DNA of 9,832 bases from NCBI GenBank assembly GCA_022793975.1, contig JAAWDW010000114.1, positions 1 through 9,832 of the forward strand, read 5' to 3'. The stretch comes from Bacillota bacterium (GTDB lineage: Bacteria > Bacillota > Clostridia > Peptostreptococcales > Anaerovoracaceae). Position 1 is the first letter of the stretch; every line of letters begins with the position of its first letter. Position numbers and translations under genes: made by a program. The notes beneath the pieces are model-generated. The model had not been told where the DNA came from, did not search any database, and was given only the letters and a program-made list of their open reading frames with translations. This document shows, one piece after another, positions 1-7,340 of this stretch.

Positions 1-1582
1 GGAGCAGGTAATGCAGATCGTGCGTGATCTCGGAGGGTATTCCTACGGCAGAAGCGACCTCGTAAGGCGTGCAATGAGCAAGAAAAAGGCTGATGTAATG
101 ATGAAAGAGAAAGAATATTTCATCTTCGGTAAAACTGATGATGCCGGAAATATAGAAGTGCCGGGTTGTATAAGAAACGGCATTCCTGAGAAGGCTGCAG
201 AGGAGATATTCAACAGTATGGTGTCGTTTGCCGAGTACGCTTTCAATAAGTCGCATGCGGCAGCTTATGCGGTAGTGGCGTATGAGACAGCTTATCTTAA
301 AGTGCATTATCCTGTTGAATTTATGGCGGCAGTAATGACATCGGTTATGGGAGATTCGGGACAAATTGCCAAGTACATAAGAAACTGCAATGAAATGGGC
401 ATTGAAGTACTTCCGCCGAGCGTGCTCGAATCGGACGCAAAATTTACGGTAAAAGACGGTAAGATCCGTTTTGGAATACTTGGTATAAAAAATGTGGGCG
501 AAGGCGTTGCCCGTGCGATAACCGAAATGAGGCGTGAAAAAGGTCTGCCTAAAGATATATTCCAGTTTGTAAATAATATAGATACGCGCGAAGTGAATAA
601 AAAGGCGCTTGAAAGTCTGATAAAGGCCGGTGCTCTCGATGCGCTTAATGAAAACAGGGCGCAGCATATGGCTGTTTATGAAATGCTGCTCGAATCAGCA
701 CAGGCAAATTCGAGAAAAAATATAGAGGGACAGATGTCGCTTTTCCAGATGGCAGGTGCGGAAGAAGTGATGGAGAATGCTTCGATAGGAGGCACACTTC
801 CAGATGTCGCTAATTTTTCCAAAGATCAGCTTTCCGCTATGGAAAAAGAAATGTTGGGTGTATATCTTACGAGCAACCCTCTTGACGACCATATAGATAC
901 GATTAGGAAAGTAACTACGGCAACCAGCGATGAGATAGCGGAAGCTGCCGACAATCACGAGCCGGGAAGCGGCGAAAATCGTATTAAGGATGGAATGACG
1001 GTTACTATTGCGGGAATTGTGAACGGCAGAAAAACGTTGATTACGAAATCAAATACAATGATGGCATTTGCCGATGTCGAGGATCTTTACGGAAGTATGG
1101 AGGTAATCGTGTTCCCAAATGTGTACGAAAGATGCAGACATCTCATTGAAGAGGATAAAATTGTCGTTATCACGGGTACCGTTAATTTTAAGGAAGAAGA
1201 AGCTCCGAAGATACTTGCCAATAATGTAATCGGAATAGAGGAGGCGGAAGCCGCAGGCGGAGTACTGCCTAAGGGTCTGAATATGGAAAGAAGCGGAGGC
1301 TCGGCGCGCGCGGTCGATACGGCTGTAAAAAGCGCTTCAGGCTCTGCACTCACCGATTCGGATAGGATTGTGAAGTTGCGTATCGCAGGCGCGCGCCCGG
1401 AAGATACACTATCGTACGTACGCTATCTTATGGGTGAGCACAGAGGAAATATACCTGTTGTAATATATTTCGAAGGTGTAGATAAAGGAATGAAAGCCGC
1501 AAGAAATCTCTGGGTAGATGGCAGTGACGAGCTTAAAAATAAACTTGAGCAGGTGCTGGGCACAGATAATGTTAAGTTCTGA
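1..1582 (+). CDS. dnaE: DNA polymerase III alpha subunit DnaE, 3' part (5' end outside window)
   Basis: This is the C-terminal part of the replicative polymerase alpha subunit, which extends DNA in the replisome with the sliding clamp. The frame is open from base 2, and the residues before the first ATG (EQV, then MQIVRDLGGYSYGR) match the usual DnaE fingers region, so that ATG is internal and the gene is cut by the window edge. In order from that ATG: the polymerase fingers part with AMSKKK (21-26) and FNKSHAAAYA (78-87); a helix-hairpin-helix region around RFGILGIKNVGEG (153-165); a QMSLF pentapeptide (241-245) that fits a clamp-binding motif; and an OB-fold around 329-410. The layout fits the DnaE type of Bacillota; I see nothing of PolC, which would carry its exonuclease and OB parts differently. 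About 520 of the expected roughly 1150 residues are present. The gene ends 26 bp before a hairpin terminator. Identification is firm. Confidence 0.95.
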   Translation, partial: EQVMQIVRDLGGYSYGRSDLVRRAMSKKKADVMMKEKEYFIFGKTDDAGNIEVPGCIRNGIPEKAAEEIFNSMVSFAEYAFNKSHAAAYAVVAYETAYLKVHYPVEFMAAVMTSVMGDSGQIAKYIRNCNEMGIEVLPPSVLESDAKFTVKDGKIRFGILGIKNVGEGVARAITEMRREKGLPKDIFQFVNNIDTREVNKKALESLIKAGALDALNENRAQHMAVYEMLLESAQANSRKNIEGQMSLFQMAGAEEVMENASIGGTLPDVANFSKDQLSAMEKEMLGVYLTSNPLDDHIDTIRKVTTATSDEIAEAADNHEPGSGENRIKDGMTVTIAGIVNGRKTLITKSNTMMAFADVEDLYGSMEVIVFPNVYERCRHLIEEDKIVVITGTVNFKEEEAPKILANNVIGIEEAEAAGGVLPKGLNMERSGGSARAVDTAVKSASGSALTDSDRIVKLRIAGARPEDTLSYVRYLMGEHRGNIPVVIYFEGVDKGMKAARNLWVDGSDELKNKLEQVLGTDNVKF

Positions 1583-1608
1583 ATCTTGTCTCAATAATAA
1601 ATAAATAT

Positions 1609-1636
1609 AAAAACGGCGTTTAAATACGCCGTTTTT
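1609..1636. terminator. Bidirectional Rho-independent terminator between dnaE and dinB
   Basis: An inverted repeat has arms ACGGCGT (1613-1619) and ACGCCGT (1626-1632) with a 6-base loop. Four A before the left arm pair with four T after the right arm. The T tract serves + strand transcripts leaving dnaE, and the A-rich left flank gives a T tract to - strand transcripts leaving dinB, whose stop codon lies only 4 bp away. It should therefore terminate both convergent genes. Confidence 0.9.
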
Positions 1637-1639
1637 CTG

Positions 1640-2869
1640 TTATTCATCGTCGTCATTTTTTGTTTCTGTCATATCTATTCCCATATCGTTATTGATGATA
1701 CCTCCGAAAATAATGGCTTTGTCACCGAACTTTTCGCGTATGCTGTCCATAGCATGAGCGAGCTTTTCACCGGAGTCTCTGGTTCTTTGATCACCGCCGA
1801 AAAGTGAAATCTGTTCTGCTTCGTCTTCGTCAAACAAATTTATGGCGGTAACGGTCAAAAGCCTTATCGGTTTTTTCATATCCCACGAACGGGAAAGCAC
1901 AGAAAAAGCCGCCGCACTTATTTCTTCGGCGGTATTTGTATGCATATCGAGCTGTTTTTGCCGTGAAATAACTCTGAGGTTTGGATCTTTTATATCAACC
2001 TTTACACCACCGGCTTTAAGCTGATATTTTCTGAGTCTGCCGGATACTGTATCGGAAAGCGCGGTAAGGGCTGTACGTATGTCGGCTTCACCGATGAGGT
2101 TGCGACTGAATGTTATGCCGTTGCCGACAGATTTTATTTTCTGCCTTTCGGAAGCAAGTGCGACCGGGCTGTTTTCAAGTCCGTTTGCGTATTCATATAT
2201 CATTCTGCCGTATTTGCCAAGATGCTTTTCGAGCCGTGAAACATCAGAGACAGCAAGATCTCCTATAGTTTTTATGCCAAAAACCCGCAGTTTGTCTGCG
2301 GTGGCACTTCCCACGGAAAAGAGCTCACCGACTGGAAGAGGCCAAAGCAGTTCTTTATAATTTTCATGTGTTATAAGCGTTGTAGCGTCGGGTTTTTTGT
2401 AGTCTGAGCCCATTTTGGCAAAAATTTTGTTGAATGAAACACCGATAGACAATGTGAGGCCGAGTTCGTTTTTTACAGTACTGCGTATTTTGTCTGCAAT
2501 TTCTTTGCCGCTGCCGAAAAGTCTTTGACTTGCGGTGACATCAAGCCATGATTCATCGATACTGAAAGGTTCTACCATATCGGTAAAACGATAGTATATT
2601 TCATTTATCAGCTTGCTGTATTTTTTGTATTTATCATGGTGTGGCGGAACACACTGCAAGCCGGGGCATTTGCGCTTTGCTTGCCACAGTGTTTCGGCGG
2701 TAACTACACCTGCTTTTTTTGCAAGCTCATTTTTAGCAAGTATAATACCATGCCTGTTATCGGGGCTTCCGCATACGGCCATAGGAACATTTTTTAATTC
2801 CGGATGACTGAGAAGCTCTACCGAGGCAAAAAAGCCGTTCATATCACAATGTAAGATAACTCTGTCCAT
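1640..2869 (-). CDS. dinB: Y-family translesion DNA polymerase (DNA polymerase IV)
   Basis: This is an error-prone polymerase that copies past damaged bases and is recruited by the sliding clamp. From the ATG at 2869 the product has 409 residues, somewhat longer than the roughly 350-360 of E. coli DinB. The palm shows CDMNGFFASVE (8-18) with metal-binding Asp9 and a Phe at the steric-gate position (14), and SIDES (103-107) with Asp105 and Glu106. The helix-hairpin-helix thumb region lies around 180-210 (FSVGSATADKLRVFGIKTIG). The little-finger domain follows SVGNGITF (247-254). A clamp-binding motif, QISLF, sits at 353-357, followed by about 50 residues ending in an acidic tail. A TTG five codons upstream (2884) is in frame, but 2869 is preferred because family homology begins there. 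Neither start has a clear ribosome binding site; a perfect TATAAT lies just upstream. No SOS-type operator was recognised. The exact DinB subgroup is uncertain. Confidence 0.93.
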   Translation of the reverse strand: MDRVILHCDMNGFFASVELLSHPELKNVPMAVCGSPDNRHGIILAKNELAKKAGVVTAETLWQAKRKCPGLQCVPPHHDKYKKYSKLINEIYYRFTDMVEPFSIDESWLDVTASQRLFGSGKEIADKIRSTVKNELGLTLSIGVSFNKIFAKMGSDYKKPDATTLITHENYKELLWPLPVGELFSVGSATADKLRVFGIKTIGDLAVSDVSRLEKHLGKYGRMIYEYANGLENSPVALASERQKIKSVGNGITFSRNLIGEADIRTALTALSDTVSGRLRKYQLKAGGVKVDIKDPNLRVISRQKQLDMHTNTAEEISAAAFSVLSRSWDMKKPIRLLTVTAINLFDEDEAEQISLFGGDQRTRDSGEKLAHAMDSIREKFGDKAIIFGGIINNDMGIDMTETKNDDDE

Positions 2870-2875
2870 ACAGAA

Positions 2876-2881
2876 ATTATA
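2876..2881 (-). promoter_or_regulatory. Candidate -10 element for dinB, placed for a leaderless mRNA
   Basis: On the - strand the sequence reads TATAAT, then six bases, then the dinB ATG at 2869. A start of transcription about 7 bases after the -10 box would fall on or next to the ATG. The -35 region at the usual spacing (about 2899-2904) is poor, matching TTGACA at roughly three of six positions. This is a consensus match by eye and not a proven promoter. Confidence 0.4.
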
Positions 2882-2951
2882 CAATAAAACCGCTATAATA
2901 GCTACTTTTATTGAAAATACTATTTTATACTTTGCAGTTTGTGCTTTCTAC

Positions 2952-2980
2952 TTTAAAAATACATATTTTTGTGTTAATAT
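2952..2980 (+). promoter_or_regulatory. Candidate promoter for the DUF308 / AI-2E unit
   Basis: A TTTAAA (-35-like, 2952-2957), 17-base spacer and TAATAT (-10-like, 2975-2980) preceded by TG in the extended -10 position lie just upstream of the ribosome binding site of the gene starting at 3002. Each hexamer matches consensus at four of six positions. A separate perfect TATAAT on this strand at 2894-2899 lacks a good -35 and would give a leader of about 95 bases. Together with the dinB -10 on the other strand, this makes 2870-3001 a divergent promoter region. Confidence 0.4.
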
Positions 2981-3001
2981 ATAAATGCGGAGGTGGCAAT
3001 T

Positions 3002-4267
3002 TTGAGATTACTTACAATTCTTACAGGAATTTTATCAATACTTACAGCGATTTGGTGTTTTGCAAACCAGGGCGCAGTGTTTGCGTCGGTAGCTTTTATT
3101 ATAGGAATTATTATGATTGTACAGGGTATATGCGAAGTCTGCGGCTATTTTTATGCGCGTTCCAAAATGGGACATGCCGCTTATGTGCTTGCGGAAGGCG
3201 CCTCTGATTTTATTCTCGGTATCTTGGTACTGGCAAACAGGCTCGATACCGAAGTAACCGTACCTGTATTTTTCGGTATGTGGATACTTTATTCGGGAGC
3301 GATGCGTATAGCAACTGCCGTAAATAACCGAAAGCATGGGGGCAAGACTTGGCAGTATATAATCGCGGTGGGAAGCGCGAGTATTATTGCAGGTATATAT
3401 TGCTTTTTTAATTCGCTCTTTGCAGGAGTATCGAGTGTGATGCTTCTTTCGATATGTTTTATAATAAAGGGAATGGATATTATCGCTACGGGGATAGAAA
3501 TGCCGAGAAAACGAAGAGTCAGAAATGAAAAAGCCGTACGTACCATAGAACTTCTTAATATTGAAAAGAAGCAGAAAGAAAAGTACAAAGCGGAAAAAGC
3601 GCTGAAGCAGGAACAGCAGGCAGCATTGGCAATGGTAATTGAACCTGAAATTATGAAAAAAGAAGATGTTTACGGCAGCGGAGTGCATACTACAGAGTTT
3701 GACTGGTCTGAACTTATAAAACAGGGAATAAGCATAGAAGAAAAAGAGGCTCTTGACGCGGCAAAATTACAAAGTGTGCCGAGTACGGAGGAAAAACGTG
3801 ATACAGAAACAGAATCAATAATGGAAATGCCTGTAGTAGCATTTGAAGCAGCGGATAAAGAAGAGAAAATGCAGATAACGGCGGATAAAACAAGTGAGCA
3901 GAAGCCGGAAGAAAGTTCGGCATATGACGAATCTCGGAACGAGTCTGAAGGTGGAAGCGTTAAAGAAGCCGAAGATGAGAATAACGAAGAGGCACGAAAG
4001 GAAAAGTTTATAAGAGAGACCCTCGGATCACTTTTCGATATAAATGATGAAAAAAGCGGTGAAAATGAGGGGCAGGTATCGTTTTCATTTATAAGTCCCG
4101 CAAGGGAGGAAGCCGAGAAAGCAATAAGAGAAAGAGAAGAAAAAAGAAAAAATAACATTCGGGAGGACTCCGATATTATAAACGACAGCATAGAAGAACG
4201 TATTTCAAGGGAAAGCAAACAGATAAGATTCAGTTGGATGAAGTCGGATGACAGCAAGGATCAATAA
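3002..4267 (+). CDS. DUF308/HdeD-like membrane protein with long acidic cytoplasmic tail
   Basis: A protein of about 421 residues with two distinct halves. Residues 1-165 contain about six hydrophobic segments (roughly 3-20, 27-45, 62-80, 87-105, 117-137, 142-162), with glycine-rich hydrophobic pairs typical of the DUF308/HdeD family, such as FGMWILYSGAMRI and FIIKGMDIIATGI. After a basic patch (PRKRRVR) comes a tail of about 250 residues, very rich in Glu, Lys and Ser, with likely coiled-coil or disordered stretches and no catalytic motif I recognise; it ends with IRFSWMKSDDSKDQ. The start is TTG at 3002, because GGAGG (2989-2993) lies 8 bases before it; the in-frame GTG at 2993 overlaps that site. 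The following permease gene begins one base after the stop, so the two are probably cotranslated. The family is linked to acid or stress tolerance in E. coli HdeD, but no function can be assigned here. Long open frames on the opposite strand are shadows. Confidence 0.75.
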   Translation: MRLLTILTGILSILTAIWCFANQGAVFASVAFIIGIIMIVQGICEVCGYFYARSKMGHAAYVLAEGASDFILGILVLANRLDTEVTVPVFFGMWILYSGAMRIATAVNNRKHGGKTWQYIIAVGSASIIAGIYCFFNSLFAGVSSVMLLSICFIIKGMDIIATGIEMPRKRRVRNEKAVRTIELLNIEKKQKEKYKAEKALKQEQQAALAMVIEPEIMKKEDVYGSGVHTTEFDWSELIKQGISIEEKEALDAAKLQSVPSTEEKRDTETESIMEMPVVAFEAADKEEKMQITADKTSEQKPEESSAYDESRNESEGGSVKEAEDENNEEARKEKFIRETLGSLFDINDEKSGENEGQVSFSFISPAREEAEKAIREREEKRKNNIREDSDIINDSIEERISRESKQIRFSWMKSDDSKDQ

Positions 4268-4268
4268 A

Positions 4269-5411
4269 ATGAAAGACGATGAATTGAAAAACTATGCGGA
4301 AGAGGCAGCAGCAGAAAATAAAGTTAAAAAAGATGAAGAACTGAGAGATGAGCGGCGCGCAAAAATTCTCTCTGTTGCCGTGCTTACAATTGTCGTTATT
4401 ACTATTTGGTATATGATGGACATAGTGTTCATTACGTTTATTCTTGTTTATTTGTTTTATAATCTCCTGCACGGGATACAGGCGAGAGTGTTGTCAAAGC
4501 TTTCGTTTTCGGTGCCGAACGGGTTTGTACTAACTCTGCTGTATATCGCGTTTATAGGATTTTTGGTCATACTCGGAAGTGAATTTGTGCCGAAAGCTGC
4601 TGTCTGGGCGACCACTTTTACAGAGCAGATAATGAATTTCGATACGGAAGCATTTAAGAATGCGCTCAATCCGAGACTTGCAGAAGCTATAAGCAATCTG
4701 GATTTTGATTCGGGATTCAATTATATCGTAACGATGCTCATAACTAAAATCGGAGAGTTTAGTGCACGTGTAGGCGCGCTTACATTCAGTTTGCTCGTTT
4801 CAATGCTCTTATCGTTTGTGATCGTAATAGAGAAGGATGATATAGTTGAATTCGGCAAGAGAGTGGAGAACAGTAAAATATCGTTTATATATAATTATCT
4901 TATGGTATTTGGCGGTAATTTCTGTAAGACTTTTGGTAAAGTAATGAAAGTACAGATTATTATTGCTTTTGTCAATTCGGTCCTTTCTATGATAGCGTTA
5001 AAATTTATAGGCTTTGAAGCCATAGTACCGCTTGGGGTTATGATATTTGCGCTCGGTTTGATTCCGGTGGCGGGAGTTGTTATTTCATTGTTCCCTCTCT
5101 GTATAATGGCATTTAATATCGGCGGTCTGATAAAAATTGTTGAGGTGTGCGCAATGGTGTGTGTGTTGCATGCTATAGAAGCATATATCTTAAATCCGAA
5201 ACTTATGTCGGCAAAGACAAGACTCCCTGTCTGCTTTGTATTTATTATTCTGCTTGTGGGCGAACACTATATGGGGGTATGGGGGCTGATTATGGGAGTG
5301 CCGATTTTTATATTTATAATGAGTATGCTCGATGTTGATTATGCGATTGTGCGTGAAAAAAAGCAAAAACCGCCTGCAGAAGAGTGGCAGAAGATAATAT
5401 TAAAAAGATAG
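4269..5411 (+). CDS. AI-2E family transporter (permease)
   Basis: A polytopic membrane protein of 380 residues belonging to the AI-2E/PerM-type permease family. Characterised members include the E. coli autoinducer-2 exporter TqsA, and others are cation/proton antiporters, so the substrate cannot be read from sequence. A charged N-terminal stretch (1-33) precedes paired membrane segments at about 34-67 and 84-104, a more polar central region (105-165), a segment at 168-188, and a C-terminal membrane block from about 225 to 355. Family signatures are GLIPVAGVVISLFP (263-276), HAIEAYILNPKLM (301-313) and the GE...G.WG...GVP stretch (331-344). An ATG at 4248 is also in frame and would overlap the upstream gene, but AAGGA (4256-4260) stands 8 bases before the ATG at 4269, which I prefer. 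No hairpin terminator follows the stop, so read-through into the van-type operon is possible. Confidence 0.88.
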   Translation: MKDDELKNYAEEAAAENKVKKDEELRDERRAKILSVAVLTIVVITIWYMMDIVFITFILVYLFYNLLHGIQARVLSKLSFSVPNGFVLTLLYIAFIGFLVILGSEFVPKAAVWATTFTEQIMNFDTEAFKNALNPRLAEAISNLDFDSGFNYIVTMLITKIGEFSARVGALTFSLLVSMLLSFVIVIEKDDIVEFGKRVENSKISFIYNYLMVFGGNFCKTFGKVMKVQIIIAFVNSVLSMIALKFIGFEAIVPLGVMIFALGLIPVAGVVISLFPLCIMAFNIGGLIKIVEVCAMVCVLHAIEAYILNPKLMSAKTRLPVCFVFIILLVGEHYMGVWGLIMGVPIFIFIMSMLDVDYAIVREKKQKPPAEEWQKIILKR

Positions 5412-5429
5412 TAAATTCAAGTTTATAAT
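5400..5429 (+). promoter_or_regulatory. Tentative promoter for the van-type operon
   Basis: A perfect TATAAT at 5424-5429 stands 18 bases after TTAAAA (5400-5405), which matches TTGACA at four of six positions. It overlaps the end of the permease gene and would give a leader of about 70 bases before the ligase start. The whole spacer 5412-5508 is A/T-rich, so chance matches are likely. I see no clear direct repeats that would mark a VanR-type response-regulator site, and no terminator before it. Confidence 0.3.
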
Positions 5430-5508
5430 AAGATTAATACATATGTTTATAAATAAATTAATCAAGTACAAGTCGGAGTAAGAGATTAAGAAAGAGAAAG
5501 GTGATATT

Positions 5509-6582
5509 ATGAAAAAATTAACTGTTGCCGTATTTTTCGGAGGACATTCTCCGGAATACAGTGTGTCGCTTGAATCGGCATATTCTGTTATAACCAATCT
5601 TGACCGTGAGAAATACGAAGTTTTGCCTGTTGGCATATCGCAGGAGGGAAAATGGTTTTTCTACGGTGGCAATGCCGATAAGATAAAAGAGGATAAATGG
5701 ATGGCGGACAGTGCTTGCGCTCCGGCTGTGCTTTCTGCTGACAGAGGCAGCGGAGAGCTTATTGTATTCAGGGGAAATGATGTAGAGAGAAAACATATAG
5801 ATGTTGCACTGCCGATAATGCACGGCAAATACGGTGAAGATGGTACGATTCAGGGGCTTATAGAACTTGCGGGAATTCCGCTTGCGGGATGCGGAGTACT
5901 TTCATCAGCTCTTTGTATGGACAAGGATCGTGCGCATAAGCTTGCTGAATTTGCGGGAATAGACGTTGCAAAATCGTTTACGATAGGAGATAAGTATGAT
6001 GACAGCGCAATTATCGAATTCGGAAGGAAAGTCGGATATCCCGTTTTTGTAAAGCCTGTAAAAGCCGGCTCATCATACGGAGTTTCTAAAGTAGACAGCG
6101 AAGCTGATATTTTACCGGCTGTCGAATTTGCTTTTAAATACGACAATGAAGTAATAATAGAAGAAAATATAGACGGTTTTGAAGTCGGATGTGCGGTAAT
6201 GGGCGTTTCGGATGTGATAATCGGCGAAGTTGATGAAATTGAGCTTTCGGGAGGATTCTTCGATTTTACCGAGAAATACACACTGAAAACATCAGCGATA
6301 TATGTTCCGGCGAGAATCGATAAAGAAACGGCAGAGCGCATCAAGGAAACGGCGCGCAGGCTTTACAAGGTACTCGGATGTTCGGGATTTGCCAGAATAG
6401 ATATGTTCCTTACTCCGGAGAAGAGGGTAGTGTTTAATGAAGTAAATACCATTCCGGGGTTTACGGAGCACAGTAGATTTCCGGGAATGATGAAAGCTGC
6501 GGGCATATCGTTTGCCGAAGTGCTCGATAATATCGTTACTCAGGCGATAGAGTCTGCCGAGGTTACAAAATGGCTCGAATAA
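5509..6582 (+). CDS. vanG: D-alanine:D-serine ligase, VanG type
   Basis: A cytoplasmic ATP-grasp ligase predicted to join D-Ala to D-Ser, giving peptidoglycan precursors with low vancomycin affinity. The 357 residues are close to the 349 of enterococcal VanG. Visible motifs: GGHSPEYSVS (11-20), HGKYGEDGTIQG (105-116), CGVLSSALCMDK (128-139), FVKPVKAGSSYG (180-191), EVDEIEL (240-246), the omega-loop FFDFTEKY (250-257), ARIDMF (295-300), FNEVNTIPGFT (309-319) and HSRFPGM (321-327). Asp242, Phe251 and Arg323 fall where, as I recall, VanG has Asp243, Phe252 and Arg324 as D-Ser specificity determinants. The omega loop lacks the YDYEAKY form of housekeeping Ddl and the His of D-Ala:D-Lac ligases. 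AAAGG (5497-5501) stands 7 bases before the ATG. It is the first of four tightly linked genes, the next overlapping it by 13 bases. D-Ser preference is inferred from motifs and context. Confidence 0.9.
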   Translation: MKKLTVAVFFGGHSPEYSVSLESAYSVITNLDREKYEVLPVGISQEGKWFFYGGNADKIKEDKWMADSACAPAVLSADRGSGELIVFRGNDVERKHIDVALPIMHGKYGEDGTIQGLIELAGIPLAGCGVLSSALCMDKDRAHKLAEFAGIDVAKSFTIGDKYDDSAIIEFGRKVGYPVFVKPVKAGSSYGVSKVDSEADILPAVEFAFKYDNEVIIEENIDGFEVGCAVMGVSDVIIGEVDEIELSGGFFDFTEKYTLKTSAIYVPARIDKETAERIKETARRLYKVLGCSGFARIDMFLTPEKRVVFNEVNTIPGFTEHSRFPGMMKAAGISFAEVLDNIVTQAIESAEVTKWLE

Positions 6583-7337
6583 CGATGAATGCGGAAGATA
6601 TTCATTCGGGAAATTTGATACTTGTAACGCCAAAATATGCTCATAAAGAAAAAAGCACGTATGATATTGCTCGTGTGTCCGACAGCGCAGACGACTCCGA
6701 AGATTGTATATGTATGGACAGAAACGCAGCGAAGTTATTGAATGAACTTGTAAAAGCATCGGGCGGCTGGGAAAATATTGTGCCTGTCAGCGGATTTCGA
6801 ACGTTTAAAGAGCAGCAGAAAATATGGAACGATACTATTGCTGAAAGCGGAGAAGAATTTACGAGAAAATTCGTGGCGGTTCCGGGTCACAGTGAGCATC
6901 AGACGGGTCTGGCAATAGACCTCGGACTGAGAAAAGATGAGGTGGATTTTATATGTCCGGATTTTCCTTATGACGGAGTGTGCGGAGTGTTCAGGAGGCA
7001 GGCGGCGGAATACGGATTTATTGAGAGATACCCGGCCGGCAAAGAGGAGATTACAGGCATCGGGTGCGAGCCTTGGCATTTTCGCTATGTCGGGGTGCCG
7101 CATGCGGCTTTGATTGAAGATAACGGACTGACACTGGAAGAATACATAGAAATGCTGAAAGAATATCCGTACGAAGAAAGATCGCTTAAATACCTTGCTT
7201 GCGGCAAATATGCGGAGATTTCGTATTTGAAGGTGAAAGAAGATGGTACGGCGGATTTTGATGCTGATGATGAAACTTCGTACGATATTTCGGGCAATAA
7301 TACTGACGGATTTATTATTACAGAATGGAGAAAATGA
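6570..7337 (+). CDS. vanXY: D,D-dipeptidase/D,D-carboxypeptidase, VanXY type
   Basis: A zinc peptidase of the VanY/VanX (M15) family predicted to hydrolyse D-Ala-D-Ala and to trim the terminal D-Ala from pentapeptide precursors, so that D-Ala-D-Ser ends prevail. The 255 residues match the length of VanXYG (254), while VanXYC is shorter (190). The conserved SGFR (74-77, Arg77), zinc ligands His110 and Asp117 in GHSEHQTGLAIDLG, and EPWH (167-170: catalytic Glu167, zinc ligand His170) are intact. No signal peptide or membrane anchor is seen, as expected for cytoplasmic VanXY and unlike VanY. The C-terminal 75 residues lie beyond the catalytic core and are acidic. The start at 6570 overlaps the ligase gene by 13 bases and is supported by GAGG (6559-6562) 7 bases upstream; the in-frame ATG at 6585 has no such site. 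The dual activity is inferred from family and context. Confidence 0.9.
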   Translation: MARITMNAEDIHSGNLILVTPKYAHKEKSTYDIARVSDSADDSEDCICMDRNAAKLLNELVKASGGWENIVPVSGFRTFKEQQKIWNDTIAESGEEFTRKFVAVPGHSEHQTGLAIDLGLRKDEVDFICPDFPYDGVCGVFRRQAAEYGFIERYPAGKEEITGIGCEPWHFRYVGVPHAALIEDNGLTLEEYIEMLKEYPYEERSLKYLACGKYAEISYLKVKEDGTADFDADDETSYDISGNNTDGFIITEWRK

Positions 7338-7340
7338 CAT

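Noticed and set aside
2911..3207. A 98-codon + strand frame overlapping the DUF308 start
   Set aside because: It lies in another frame across the promoter and the start of the membrane gene, and has no recognisable protein signature.
3035..4257. Long open frames on the - strand (about 217 and 195 codons)
   Set aside because: They lie opposite the DUF308 gene, whose Glu/Lys-rich codons rarely create stops in antisense. They have low-complexity Ser/Phe-rich translations, no family motifs and no convincing ribosome binding sites.
5412..5508. Riboswitch or VanR operator ahead of the van-type operon
   Set aside because: The 97-base spacer is A/T-rich with no convincing stem structure, aptamer motif or paired direct repeats. 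Only a weak promoter match could be supported.
5509..6582. Housekeeping D-Ala-D-Ala ligase (Ddl)
   Set aside because: The omega-loop and EVDEIEL motifs are of the VanG type, and the gene is followed directly by vanXY and racemase genes.
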